From Paenibacillus naphthalenovorans (GTDB lineage Bacteria; Bacillota; Bacilli; Paenibacillales; NBRC-103111): 37,800 nt of DNA. The position numbers and the translations under genes are program-made. The DNA lies in NCBI RefSeq assembly GCF_900099895.1, contig NZ_FNDY01000039.1, forward strand, positions 1 through 37,800. Direction: 5' to 3'. Positions 7,976-15,871 of the stretch are shown piece after piece (positions within the stretch are counted from its first letter, which is position 1; each line of letters begins with the position of its first letter). The notes under the pieces were generated by a model. It saw only the letters and a list, made by a program, of their open reading frames with translations, was not told the DNA's origin and did no database searches.

Positions 7976-8839
7976 ATGAATCAGGAGATTGATTTCGTCA
8001 AATGCAGTCCCGCAAGCAACATGACGATTCTTATCATGGGCGAGTTGCCCGCCGATCAGCATGCCCACATCGCCTCCCAGATCATGGACTATAGCCATCT
8101 CTGCGCGGAGCAAGTCGGTTTTGTCGAAAAGCCGACCCTTCCCGGCTGTGCCGCCAAACTTCGGATGGCAGGGGGCGAATTTTGCGGCAATGCCTGCCTT
8201 GCACTCGCGGCGTGTCTAGCGTCGGAGCGAACGCTGCGGCCAGGCGAAACTCTGGAAATGCCGCTGGAGGTGTCGGGCGCGGAGTTTCCCGTGTTTTGCC
8301 GCGTGGAGAAATTGGACAGGGACTATATGTGCGAAGCCGGCATGCCGATTCCAACCGCGGTAGAGAACGCCGTCATCCCTTTCGAAGGTTTGCTGCTGGA
8401 GCTGGGTATCGTCCGTTACGGCGGCTTCTTCCATCTGGTCATCGACAACGAGCGCTTCGCGCTTGAGCCGGCTGCAGCCGAACGACTGGCGAAATTGCTT
8501 GGCGTCGTGTCGGGGGATAACTTGGTCGGCGTCATGCTGTACCGTCCCTCCTCGCGCGAGCTTGCTCCGCTGATCTACATCCCCGCGCTCGGCAGCTTGA
8601 TCTGGGAGCGAGGCTGCGGCTCGGGAACGGCTTCGGTGGGTTGTTACCTGGCCTGGAACGGCCGCGACTCTGTAGACGTGCCCGTGCATCAGCCAGGAGG
8701 CATCATTCATGTACACGTTAGCTGGAACGGAGGGGAGATCACCGGCGTGACCATCGAATCCGCCGTCGGCATCGTCGCCAGAGGCAAAACTTATGTCGAC
8801 GATTGCATCCAATATTCATTACAAGGAGGAAACGGATAA
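7976..8839 (+). CDS. cntK: histidine racemase, CntK-like
   Basis: A 287-aa protein of the diaminopimelate-epimerase (DapF) fold. Both catalytic cysteines of cofactor-independent two-base racemases are present: Cys70 in GGEFCGNA and Cys214 in ERGCGSGTAS, close to Cys72 and Cys216 of S. aureus CntK. In that pathway CntK turns L-His into D-His for CntL. A second dapF role is unlikely because cntL follows after one base. The ATG has GGAGGG upstream. It is the first gene of the plus-strand biosynthetic unit and is divergent from cntA. Confidence 0.9.
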   Translation: MNQEIDFVKCSPASNMTILIMGELPADQHAHIASQIMDYSHLCAEQVGFVEKPTLPGCAAKLRMAGGEFCGNACLALAACLASERTLRPGETLEMPLEVSGAEFPVFCRVEKLDRDYMCEAGMPIPTAVENAVIPFEGLLLELGIVRYGGFFHLVIDNERFALEPAAAERLAKLLGVVSGDNLVGVMLYRPSSRELAPLIYIPALGSLIWERGCGSGTASVGCYLAWNGRDSVDVPVHQPGGIIHVHVSWNGGEITGVTIESAVGIVARGKTYVDDCIQYSLQGGNG

Positions 8840-8840
8840 C

Positions 8841-9659
8841 ATGGAACTTCTATATCGATCATTGCTGCAATTTCGCGACAAATTCGTACAGGCAGCCGCG
8901 CAATATGACGGCATCTCCCGCAACAATCATGAGCTGCAGCAAACAATAGACGACTATTCCGCCTTCATCACCGATGCGAACAATCAACGGTTATGGGCGG
9001 AGCTTAACCCCGGAGACGTTCAGGAGCTCCATCCGCTTGTGATGCAACTGCGGGACATATCGGCGCGTTGCGTCGCCATTATGGAAAAATATCGCGCGCT
9101 CAAGCTGCTGCATGGCGGTGATGACAGGCATGAGTACTTTCATCACATTGAGGCTTCCATCGAAAAGGAATTCGGGAGCTTCACGGTAACCGCCGATTCC
9201 AAGATGTTGTTGATTGGCTCGGGTGCGTTCCCGATGACGCCGTTGCTGATCGCCAAACGAACAGGCGCCGAGGTGATTGGTATCGACATTGACCGGGAAG
9301 CCGTGGATTTGGGCAGGAAGGTCGTCGAACGACTCGGCCCGTATCTGCCCATCCGGCTGGAGAACGTTCCGCTGGAGCGGCTGCAGGATATCGGCACGGT
9401 TACGCACATCATTATCAGTTCCACGGTGTCCGTCAAATACGAGCTCCTCGACCTGCTGCATGAGGCGACTCAGCCGGAAGTCGTCGTAGCTATGCGATAC
9501 GGGAACGGCTTGAAGGCGCTCTTCAACTATCCCATGGAGGAAGTGGATGACGGCAAATGGCAGCTCAATGAAACGACGGTACGGCCGGGACATGTATTCG
9601 ATGTGGCGTTGTACCGCAAAGCGCCGGCTCCGGCCCCGGCAAGGGAGGTCTTGAGATGA
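8841..9659 (+). CDS. cntL: nicotianamine-synthase-like enzyme, CntL
   Basis: A 272-aa enzyme. The start ATG at 8841 is chosen because AAGGAGG lies just upstream and the cntK stop ends one base earlier; the longer frame runs back into cntK. A helical N-terminal half precedes a class I methyltransferase-like SAM fold: LLIGSGAFPMTPLLIAKRTG, then VIGIDIDREAVDLG with the acidic strand-2 residue. Bacterial CntL transfers the aminobutyrate part of S-adenosylmethionine to the amine of histidine (D-His in S. aureus), forming xNA or yNA. Its stop overlaps the cntM start (ATGA). Confidence 0.9.
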   Translation: MELLYRSLLQFRDKFVQAAAQYDGISRNNHELQQTIDDYSAFITDANNQRLWAELNPGDVQELHPLVMQLRDISARCVAIMEKYRALKLLHGGDDRHEYFHHIEASIEKEFGSFTVTADSKMLLIGSGAFPMTPLLIAKRTGAEVIGIDIDREAVDLGRKVVERLGPYLPIRLENVPLERLQDIGTVTHIIISSTVSVKYELLDLLHEATQPEVVVAMRYGNGLKALFNYPMEEVDDGKWQLNETTVRPGHVFDVALYRKAPAPAPAREVLR

Positions 9660-10966
9660 ACCTTCTTCGCAGCGTTCTCATCGCAGGAACAGGCCCCGCA
9701 GCCGTACAACTTGCCGTGCTTCTCAAGCGATTGCGGAACAGCCACGTGGGCATCGCCGGACGAAAGTCCGTTCTCTCCGCTCCATTCTTCGATGCGCTTC
9801 GCTGGAACGGCGGGACGGTTGCCGTCGAAACAAGCGGTCCGCAACATAAAGCGCTTCAAGGCGAGTGCCGCGTGGACGCCGTGTTCCAGGATTTGGGAAC
9901 CATTGAGGAACAGTGGGATACGCTCATATTGGCGGTAACGGCGGATGCTTATGTGTCCGTGCTCGCGCAGCTACCGCCACGGCTGCTGCACAGCTTGCGC
10001 TGCGTTGCGCTTCTCTCCCCGACTTTCGGCTCGGGCGCGCTCATCCGCCATTATCTGAAGGAACAAGGCTGCGACGCCGAGGTGCTCAGCTTCTCCACCT
10101 ACCTGGGGGACACGCGACGGACGGGCGATAAGCCGCCAACCCATGTTCTGACGACGGCAGTCAAACGCAAGGTGTATGCGGGAGCGGCGGGATGGCCCTC
10201 CGAGTCCGTGGAGACGTTCCGGCGATTGTACGAAGATGCGGGCATCGCGCTGGAACCGCTGGATTCGGCGCTTGCGGCCGAGACGCGCAACATCTCGTTG
10301 TACGTGCATCCGCCTTTGTTTATGAACGACTTCTCGCTCGGCGTCATTTTCAGCGGCCAAGCCATTCCGAAGTTTGTGTACAAGCTGTTCCCGGAGGGCC
10401 CCATTACGCCCACTCTCATACGGGAAATGCTGGAGCAATGGAAGGAGATATCCGCTCTCGCCCGGATGCTTCGCTTGGAGCCGCTCAACCTGCTGCAATT
10501 CATGGTCGACGATAATTACCCGGTCAGGCCGGAAAGCTTGTCCCGCCAGTACATTGACGGTTTCCCCGAGCTAGATCCCATCCATCAGCAATATTCGTTA
10601 TACGTTCGTTACGCGTCCCTGCTGATCGATCCCTACTCGGAGCCGGATCGGGACGGCCGGTACTTCGACTTCTCCGCCGTTCCGCTCCGCCCCGTGTTCG
10701 TCAATCAGGAAGGAGCCTGGGATATTCCGAGAATGCCGAAGGAAGATTATTACCGGATCAAAATGATACAAGGCCTCTCTCGCGCAGCCGGCTTGCCTTG
10801 CCCGACCATCGACGGGTTCGTCGACCGATATGAGCGGCACTTGCTAAGCGCAGCGGAGTTGCTTACGGGCCGTCCATTGTCGGAAGCCTTTACGCCCCAA
10901 AGCTTCGAGGGCGATGTCCGGCGCATCTGTGCGGAGCTGCTTCAGATCGACGCTGCCAAGACCTGA
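9656..10966 (+). CDS. cntM: opine dehydrogenase, CntM (staphylopine-type)
   Basis: A 436-aa opine dehydrogenase that reductively condenses the CntL product with an alpha-keto acid using NAD(P)H. Seen: Rossmann motif GTGPAAVQLA (residues 11-20), AVTADAYVSVL, LSPTFGSGALI, SFSTYLGDTR (145-154) and catalytic-region motifs such as LYVHPPLFMNDFSLG and PEGPITPTLIREM. Asp152 in YLGDTR aligns with Asp150 of the S. aureus enzyme as I recall that sequence; Asp there is reported to select pyruvate, Ala to admit 2-oxoglutarate. Arg36 in AGRKS aligns with Arg33, reported to favour NADPH. A strong terminator follows. Confidence 0.9.
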   Translation: MNLLRSVLIAGTGPAAVQLAVLLKRLRNSHVGIAGRKSVLSAPFFDALRWNGGTVAVETSGPQHKALQGECRVDAVFQDLGTIEEQWDTLILAVTADAYVSVLAQLPPRLLHSLRCVALLSPTFGSGALIRHYLKEQGCDAEVLSFSTYLGDTRRTGDKPPTHVLTTAVKRKVYAGAAGWPSESVETFRRLYEDAGIALEPLDSALAAETRNISLYVHPPLFMNDFSLGVIFSGQAIPKFVYKLFPEGPITPTLIREMLEQWKEISALARMLRLEPLNLLQFMVDDNYPVRPESLSRQYIDGFPELDPIHQQYSLYVRYASLLIDPYSEPDRDGRYFDFSAVPLRPVFVNQEGAWDIPRMPKEDYYRIKMIQGLSRAAGLPCPTIDGFVDRYERHLLSAAELLTGRPLSEAFTPQSFEGDVRRICAELLQIDAAKT

Positions 10967-10993
10967 GCCGGAGCGGAGCAACCACACAGAACG

Positions 10994-11033
10994 AAAGCAT
11001 GGCCGCCCAGATGGATGAGCGGCCATGCTTTTT
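10994..11033 (+). terminator. terminator of cntKLM
   Basis: AAAGCATGGCCGC pairs perfectly with GCGGCCATGCTTT around a 12-base loop, followed by a short T run. It lies 28 bp after the cntM stop. Confidence 0.9.
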
Positions 11034-11087
11034 GACGTTTTGAGCGTTTCTAGCAGGCTAATGACGACGGTTATCATATCACTTCCA

Positions 11088-11348
11088 TCATGACAGCTCC
11101 AAAGCGCGTAAAGCGTTTGCCATATCCTGCTTGGAGAAATGATCGCCGATAAATATGGAAACGTTCGATGTCTCTACATCCGAACGTATCGAAAATATGT
11201 CCAGATCGCCATGGGTATATTGGAATAAGCTCGGAAAAGCTCGTCCCGCAAACCGGATCAGCCCCTTGGCCCGGTACACATTCGGCGGCAGCAAGGCAAG
11301 GAAGCCTTCAAACGCTTCCCGTTCCACTTCCTTCTCGAAATAATGAGT
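11088..11348 (-). pseudogene. C-terminal remnant of a CobW/COG0523 GTPase
   Basis: About 86 codons matching the C-terminal domain of CobW/YciC/ZigA-type metallochaperones: FEGFLALLPPNVYRAKGLIRF is diagnostic, followed by the C-terminal beta structure. In-frame homology can be read back to THYFEKEVERE, then meets a stop. The whole GTPase part (Walker A, CxCC metal site) is missing and no ribosome site is present. COG0523 proteins are commonly Zur-regulated and zinc-related, so the remnant beside a metallophore locus suggests a once larger zinc island. Confidence 0.8.
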
Positions 11349-11502
11349 ATATGGTGTTAAACGAAATTAGCGCCCTCACTGATATACTCACACAATAAGT
11401 TTTATGGCCTTTTCAGGTTTTCATTATCGAGGTTCGGACATCTAAGGTTGCATATGACGAATTCCTTCGAAGCCGCATTACATAACTATCCCTTTATCCA
11501 GA
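11349..11502. other. no gene seen between the CobW remnant and the inverted-repeat segment
   Basis: AT-rich spacer without a convincing frame. It may hold the breakpoint of the deletion that removed the CobW N-terminal part. Confidence 0.4.
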
Positions 11503-11503
11503 T

Positions 11504-11708
11504 AGTGATTGATCAATTACTATTGATCGCTAAAAGAGAACCGTTTCTTCTTTGCAGCGCGCGAACCGTGGCCGAGATTCCCTCTTCAAAAGACGTCGCC
11601 CGCACTGGTCCAATCAGCCGCTCATATTTGTCCCCGCTCAGCGAGCCTAGTCTTGCCCTTCCTTGTATGAGGCTGTTTCGGATGCTCCTTTGTAATTGAT
11701 CAATCACT
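11504..11708. repeat. 205-bp segment with perfect 17-bp terminal inverted repeats
   Basis: AGTGATTGATCAATTAC at 11504-11520 is repeated exactly, inverted, at 11692-11708. Each arm is itself close to a palindrome and resembles the operator-like sites at 11731-11754 and 12325-12344. The interior has a 64-codon minus-strand frame (GTG 11705-11707, stop 11513-11515) whose C-terminal half (YERLIGPVRATSFEEGI) looks protein-like but is not assigned. No clear target-site duplication was seen. It may be a small non-autonomous element or two operators flanking a lost or tiny gene. Confidence 0.6.
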
Positions 11709-11730
11709 TACTATATTGCAATGTATCATA

Positions 11731-11754
11731 TAGTGATTGATTGGTCAATCACTA
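11731..11754. promoter_or_regulatory. 24-bp operator-like palindrome
   Basis: TAGTGATTGA and TCAATCACTA form perfect 10-bp arms around a 4-bp spacer. The sequence matches the arms of the nearby repeat and the site in the tetR promoter, so it is probably bound by the adjacent TetR protein. It lies 24 bp beyond the tetR stop, so it would control something reading away from tetR. Confidence 0.7.
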
Positions 11755-11778
11755 ATTTGAATTCAATGTTCCCGCCCC

Positions 11779-12300
11779 TCACCTTTCCTTCAATTCGGGC
11801 ATGTCCAGCGCCAGCGCAATGTTGCAGATCATCCCCCGGGCCAGAAACAGCATCGTCCGTTCCTTGGCATTCGGAATGCCGGCTTTGGTGAAAGCGTCCA
11901 GCACCATGCGGCGGACTTCCCCGAGTCCATTGCGCATCGCTTCTTGGATCGAGTCTTCCCGGATCGTCTGTGCCTGCATCTGAAGCAGAACCTCATTCTG
12001 GTAGGAATCCAGAATATCCTCATAGGCCTGAATAAGGCCGGTCTCTAGTTGTTCCGGCGAAGCGGATTCCACAACCTTGCGGAAGGATTCGATCACCCGT
12101 GACCAGGACACCTCCAGCGCCGCAAGTAACAATGTTTCTTTGGTTGAGAAAAACCGGAATATATAGGGCTGCGAAATCTTGGCCCGTTTCGCGACTTGTG
12201 CCGTCGTGGCCCGGAAAAATCCGATCTCCGCAAACACTTCGATCGCTGCGGATATGATTTCCGATTTGCGGTTTACCGAGATCGTCTCGGACTTTGACAT
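11779..12300 (-). CDS. TetR/AcrR-family transcriptional regulator
   Basis: A 173-aa TetR-family repressor. The N-terminal helix-turn-helix is clear (EIISAAIEVFAEIGF, then TTAQVAKRAKISQPYIFRFF, about residues 10-48) and the ligand domain is alpha-helical. Start ATG at 12298-12300 has AAGGAGG upstream; the longer frame starts within the promoter. Sites like TAGTGATT-N-CAATTA occur in its own promoter and three times just beyond its stop, suggesting autoregulation. No efflux pump or enzyme gene remains beside it, so the target is unknown. Confidence 0.85.
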   Translation of the reverse strand: MSKSETISVNRKSEIISAAIEVFAEIGFFRATTAQVAKRAKISQPYIFRFFSTKETLLLAALEVSWSRVIESFRKVVESASPEQLETGLIQAYEDILDSYQNEVLLQMQAQTIREDSIQEAMRNGLGEVRRMVLDAFTKAGIPNAKERTMLFLARGMICNIALALDMPELKER

Positions 12301-12324
12301 CGGATTGACGCCTCCTTCGCAAGT

Positions 12325-12355
12325 TAGTGATTCAGCAATTATGTTATTATACAAG
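12325..12355 (-). promoter_or_regulatory. tetR promoter with operator-like site
   Basis: The minus strand has TATAAT at about 12346-12351. The following bases (12325-12344) read TAATTGCTGAATCACTA, an imperfect copy of the palindrome at 11731-11754. A site at the transcription start fits self-repression. Confidence 0.6.
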
Positions 12356-12401
12356 AAAAATACCTTGGTATCAATTCAGCATCATTCCCGACGTTTCAGG
12401 A

Positions 12402-12441
12402 ATAGAAAAACGGAACAGGTCCCCAGCGTTCGCCGGGGACC
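12402..12441 (-). terminator. terminator after the PepSY protein gene
   Basis: GGTCCCC (12418-12424) and GGGGACC (12435-12441) form a perfect 7-bp stem. A T-rich run follows on the minus strand a few bases further on. It ends the sensor/PepSY unit before tetR. Confidence 0.75.
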
Positions 12442-12474
12442 ATGCCAATACTTTTCCTTTATTTATTCAAAACA

Positions 12475-13335
12475 TTACTTCAAAACCCTCAGAGTGGGTG
12501 CTTCGTTTTCAGGAAGAGCTGACTTTCCAAGCTCTTCGATCTTGTCCTGCACCTGCTTGATGAGCTCTTGATTGAATTCCAGTGCGGACTTATATTCCGT
12601 ATTATAACTGATGCCGAGCAGCGCTTTATCATACCGGGAAAAAGTTATTAAAGCCATTTCCCCATTTTCGCCCGTGATATCCATTGAAATCGTCGGATCA
12701 TTGTTGCTGTAGCCCTGGCCGTTGTATTCAACCGACTTCACAGCGCTATGAACAACGTTATATTTTTCCGCCAGTTTTTTTGCCAGCTCAACATATTCCT
12801 GCGGATTTTTAGCAAGGGCCGAATCAAAGGCTACTGAAACCTTTTCATCCAGCGTTCTGCTGCGGCCTATGGTAAATAATTCTCCTGTTACAGAGTCTAC
12901 GGAGAAATAATAATTGCGCTCGCCGTTGATCAGCACATCCGCATACCACCTCGAACGGGGAAGGCCTTCGTTTGCCTGTTGATAGCCCATTTCAATGGCT
13001 TGGCCCTCTAAGTTCAGGTCAAATACCTCCCAAAGGGCCTGGGCGCCAATCTCCGCTGCTTCTTCTTTTGTTAAATCCTTGCTGGTTGGCGTTTGGTTGC
13101 GGTAGTTTTCAAGGTCAATGGCTCCCACCGTATAATTGGCTTTTTTGTAGCCATCCGGCAAGCTGTTTGGTGCCGCTTGGAACGGACCGGCTGCAGCATT
13201 CGCATATTTTGTAGGGATCACATGGGTTTGTTTGAACTCCGATACCGTTACTGCCTGTGTAAATCCCTGGAACAATAAGGTGTTGGCCCCAATGATCACT
13301 GCGGATGCGAATATGGTTTTTTTCAAGCTTTTCAT
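12475..13335 (-). CDS. exported PepSY-domain protein
   Basis: A 286-aa protein with an N-terminal signal peptide (MKSLKKTIFASAVIIG, hydrophobic to about residue 28) and no lipobox. A PepSY-like segment lies near residues 88-160: DLTKEEAAEIGAQALWEVF, then RSRWYADVLINGERNYYFSVDSVTGELF. PepSY domains are thought to bind or inhibit peptidases or act as envelope sensors; the true role here is unknown. The ATG at 13333-13335 is preferred to an upstream GTG because AAGGAG is 8 bases before it. It follows a two-component system on the same strand after an 81-bp gap and may be its target or accessory protein. Confidence 0.7.
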   Translation of the reverse strand: MKSLKKTIFASAVIIGANTLLFQGFTQAVTVSEFKQTHVIPTKYANAAAGPFQAAPNSLPDGYKKANYTVGAIDLENYRNQTPTSKDLTKEEAAEIGAQALWEVFDLNLEGQAIEMGYQQANEGLPRSRWYADVLINGERNYYFSVDSVTGELFTIGRSRTLDEKVSVAFDSALAKNPQEYVELAKKLAEKYNVVHSAVKSVEYNGQGYSNNDPTISMDITGENGEMALITFSRYDKALLGISYNTEYKSALEFNQELIKQVQDKIEELGKSALPENEAPTLRVLK

Positions 13336-13416
13336 TTGAATCACTCCTTCATCGTTATGTTTGTGATCACATTAAGCAGTGTAAAATGGCCGGATTATCG
13401 AATCATCATCAAGTTA

Positions 13417-14814
13417 TTATGAAGTTGTAAAAATGATTTTTGCTGTCGTTCCTTCGCCAAGTTGGCTCGTAAACTCCAGTTCCGCGCCATGACGCAGAAC
13501 AATCTGTTTACAGATAGCAAGGCCTAATCCGGTGCCGCCGTCCCTGCGGTTTCGTGAATTCTCCGCGCGGTAAAAGGGCTCGGTAATATGCCGTAGTACT
13601 TCGGAGGTCATCCCTTTACCGTTATCCTGGATGTAAACCGTTTTCTTTCCGGCTTCCACGACGGCACGCACGATAATATGACCGCCCGTACCGCACGCCT
13701 TTATCGCATTGTCGATTAGATTGATAAACAGACTTTCCAGCAAGCAGGCATCTCCCCAAAGAACATCCATTTCACAAAGAAATTCCATTTGTATTTCTTT
13801 TTCCGTAAGCTTATTATGCAGTGTCTGCTTGACCGATTGAAAAAGAGCGGATACGTTTTGCGCTTCCCAGGCGATCTGATCATTCTTAAGATTTGCCAGT
13901 TCGAGTAATTGATTGGCCATGATCTGCAATCGCCGGCTTTCCGACATAATATAGCTGATCGCGGATAGCCTGTCATCCTCCGTCAGGGCCGCCTTTTGCA
14001 TATATTCCGCATATCCGTAGATTGCGGTCAAGGGTGTACGGAGCTCATGGGCAAAATTATCAATAAACTGTTGCTTTTTTTCTGCGGCGGTGATCAGCTC
14101 CGTCATTTGACGCTGGATTTCCTCCGCCATATGATTGAAGCTTTGAGCCATTTCGGAAAGCTCATCATGACCGGATACCGGAAGCCTGGTTTCGTATGCG
14201 CCGGCCGCGATCTTGCGGGAGGTTTGAGAAATCTGCGACAAGGGCTTGAATATTCGATTCAGAATGAAAAGAAGACCTAAAGCATGCAAACCGGAAAGAA
14301 TCAACCCCGCGAAAAACAGCATGTTTTTCATTTGTTCCCATGCGGTGATGGCATCCGACGCATCGTAAAGATAAACCATAGTATAGACCTCATACGGCGC
14401 AGGAAGCTTTCCCGAAACAATGACATAGGTGCTGTCATCTGATTTTTGTATAGAAGCCAGTCGGTTTCCGTCCTCCGGCGGCTCCATGAAACGGCTCTGC
14501 AATACGATTTCCTGCCGATTGGAATAGACAAGCTGATGGCCCTTGTAAAGCGCCAGATAAACCTTTTTATCCCCGGACAGATAACGGTATGGCTGGAGCA
14601 GAGAATCTAAAGAGCTCTTAATATCAATTCCGCGGCTTTCCACAGCATGAAAATCCTTTGTAAGCGCTGAGGTGATAAAATAGTGTTCGCGCAAACTTCT
14701 TTCTTCCGCACGATGAACCGTATCTTTGAATGTAGTGACACAAATGATGAATATTCCAAGATTGAAAGATAACAGAAAAAGGACAAGTGTTGTCAAAAAG
14801 GTCCGGTGTTTCAT
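13417..14814 (-). CDS. membrane sensor histidine kinase
   Basis: A 465-aa kinase. Membrane segments near residues 8-27 and 165-185 bracket an extracytoplasmic sensor of about 135 residues. A HAMP segment follows (about 185-240), then the H-box FAHELRTPLTA with phospho-His256, the N-box NLIDNAIKA, the G-boxes DNGKGM and GGTGLGLAICKQ. It should autophosphorylate and pass phosphate to the regulator whose gene overlaps it by 4 bp. It resembles VanS/PhoR-type kinases. The signal is unknown; the neighbouring PepSY protein suggests an envelope cue. Confidence 0.88.
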   Translation of the reverse strand: MKHRTFLTTLVLFLLSFNLGIFIICVTTFKDTVHRAEERSLREHYFITSALTKDFHAVESRGIDIKSSLDSLLQPYRYLSGDKKVYLALYKGHQLVYSNRQEIVLQSRFMEPPEDGNRLASIQKSDDSTYVIVSGKLPAPYEVYTMVYLYDASDAITAWEQMKNMLFFAGLILSGLHALGLLFILNRIFKPLSQISQTSRKIAAGAYETRLPVSGHDELSEMAQSFNHMAEEIQRQMTELITAAEKKQQFIDNFAHELRTPLTAIYGYAEYMQKAALTEDDRLSAISYIMSESRRLQIMANQLLELANLKNDQIAWEAQNVSALFQSVKQTLHNKLTEKEIQMEFLCEMDVLWGDACLLESLFINLIDNAIKACGTGGHIIVRAVVEAGKKTVYIQDNGKGMTSEVLRHITEPFYRAENSRNRRDGGTGLGLAICKQIVLRHGAELEFTSQLGEGTTAKIIFTTS

Positions 14815-15464
14815 TGGTTTACCTCCAAGCGGTAGCCCAGCTTGTAGACCGTTTTGATCATATTCTCCCAGCCCAATTTTTTACGCAGCTTTTGGATGTG
14901 AACATCAATCGTACGGGTATCGCCTTCATAATCATAGCCCCACACTAGCTCCAGAAGTCTTTCTCTGGACAATGCAATATTGCGGTTTTTTACCAGCACC
15001 TCTAACAATTCAAATTCTTTAGGGGTGCATTCCACAAGCTGTCCCATATAGAATACCTGGCGGCTGTCAAAATCAATCCTCACAGCCCCCGCTTCAAAGC
15101 AACTTTTATTTTTTTGGGTTCGCCGCAGCACTGCTTCTACGCGAGCCAATAGTTCCAACATTTCAAAGGGCTTGGTCAAATAATCGTCAGCCCCCATAGA
15201 AAAACCCTTAATGCGATCGGATAAACTGCTGCGTACCGTTAAGAAAATCGTGGGCGTTTCGTGTACTTTTTTAAACACTTCAAACCCGTCAATTTCAGGA
15301 AGCATGATATCTAAAATGATCAGATCATAGGTATGGCGTTCTATTTCAGAAATGGCCGTTTTTCCATCAAAAACAGAAGTGCAGTGATGCCCTACAAGCT
15401 GCAAATTCCTTTTGACCAGTTCATTGATCGATATTTCATCCTCAACAATTAAAATGGCCGCCAA
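14811..15464 (-). CDS. OmpR/PhoB-family response regulator
   Basis: A 217-aa regulator: receiver domain with acidic pocket (VEDE), phospho-acceptor Asp52 (LIILDIMLP), conserved Lys in YLTKPFEML, then a winged-helix DNA-binding domain (LLEVLVKNRNIALSRERLLELVWGYDYEGDTRTIDVHIQ region). The start is TTG at 15462-15464, 9 bases after AAGGAGG. The stop overlaps the kinase start (ATGA). It is the first gene of the regulator-kinase-PepSY group. Confidence 0.9.
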   Translation of the reverse strand: MAAILIVEDEISINELVKRNLQLVGHHCTSVFDGKTAISEIERHTYDLIILDIMLPEIDGFEVFKKVHETPTIFLTVRSSLSDRIKGFSMGADDYLTKPFEMLELLARVEAVLRRTQKNKSCFEAGAVRIDFDSRQVFYMGQLVECTPKEFELLEVLVKNRNIALSRERLLELVWGYDYEGDTRTIDVHIQKLRKKLGWENMIKTVYKLGYRLEVNQ

Positions 15465-15656
15465 TACGGCTCGCCTCCTTTTTCTGCAATCATATTATTA
15501 TTGTTTTGTTATAGAGTTGTAAAAGCGGGTCATGGCGATTGGCACCACAACAATATTACCGTTGGATAGGTTTGCGTCCATTCACTCTATTATGACGATC
15601 GAAAAGGAAGGATTTCTCCAGCATTCTGAACTTAAACCAATCAAGGAGTGAATCCA
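15465..15656. other. intergenic region before the two-component genes
   Basis: Holds the leader of the response regulator on the minus strand and an AAGGAG site for the TetR remnant on the plus strand. I see no certain promoter. Confidence 0.35.
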
Positions 15657-15773
15657 TTGAAGCAGGAGGAACGCAGACAGCAAACCATACAATTGCTTCT
15701 TAATTCAACGAAAGCGTTAATACGAGAAAAAGGGTCAATGCCCGAGATACACTTTACGTGTTGTTGGCTGTGA
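15657..15773 (+). pseudogene. N-terminal remnant of a TetR-family regulator
   Basis: A TTG start after CAAGGAG opens a frame reading KQEERRQQTIQLLLNSTKALIREKG, which is how a TetR regulator begins (first helix before the helix-turn-helix). After 26 residues the similarity stops and the frame ends at TGA 15771-15773, 38 codons in all. The DNA-binding motif and ligand domain are absent. It looks like a relic left by a deletion at the edge of the conserved efp region. Confidence 0.6.
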
Positions 15774-15789
15774 CCCCTCAGCCCCCCAA

Positions 15790-15847
15790 CAAAACAAAAA
15801 AAGATCCTTATCTCTAGTCATCTATGGACCAATGAGATAAGGACCTT
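15790..15847 (-). terminator. terminator of efp
   Basis: AAGGTCCTTATCTC and GAGATAAGGATCTT (15801-15847) form a long stem on the minus strand, followed by a T-rich run at 15790-15800. It sits 25 bp after the efp stop. Confidence 0.88.
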
Positions 15848-15871
15848 ATGCTTTAAGCTCCTAAATGAATC

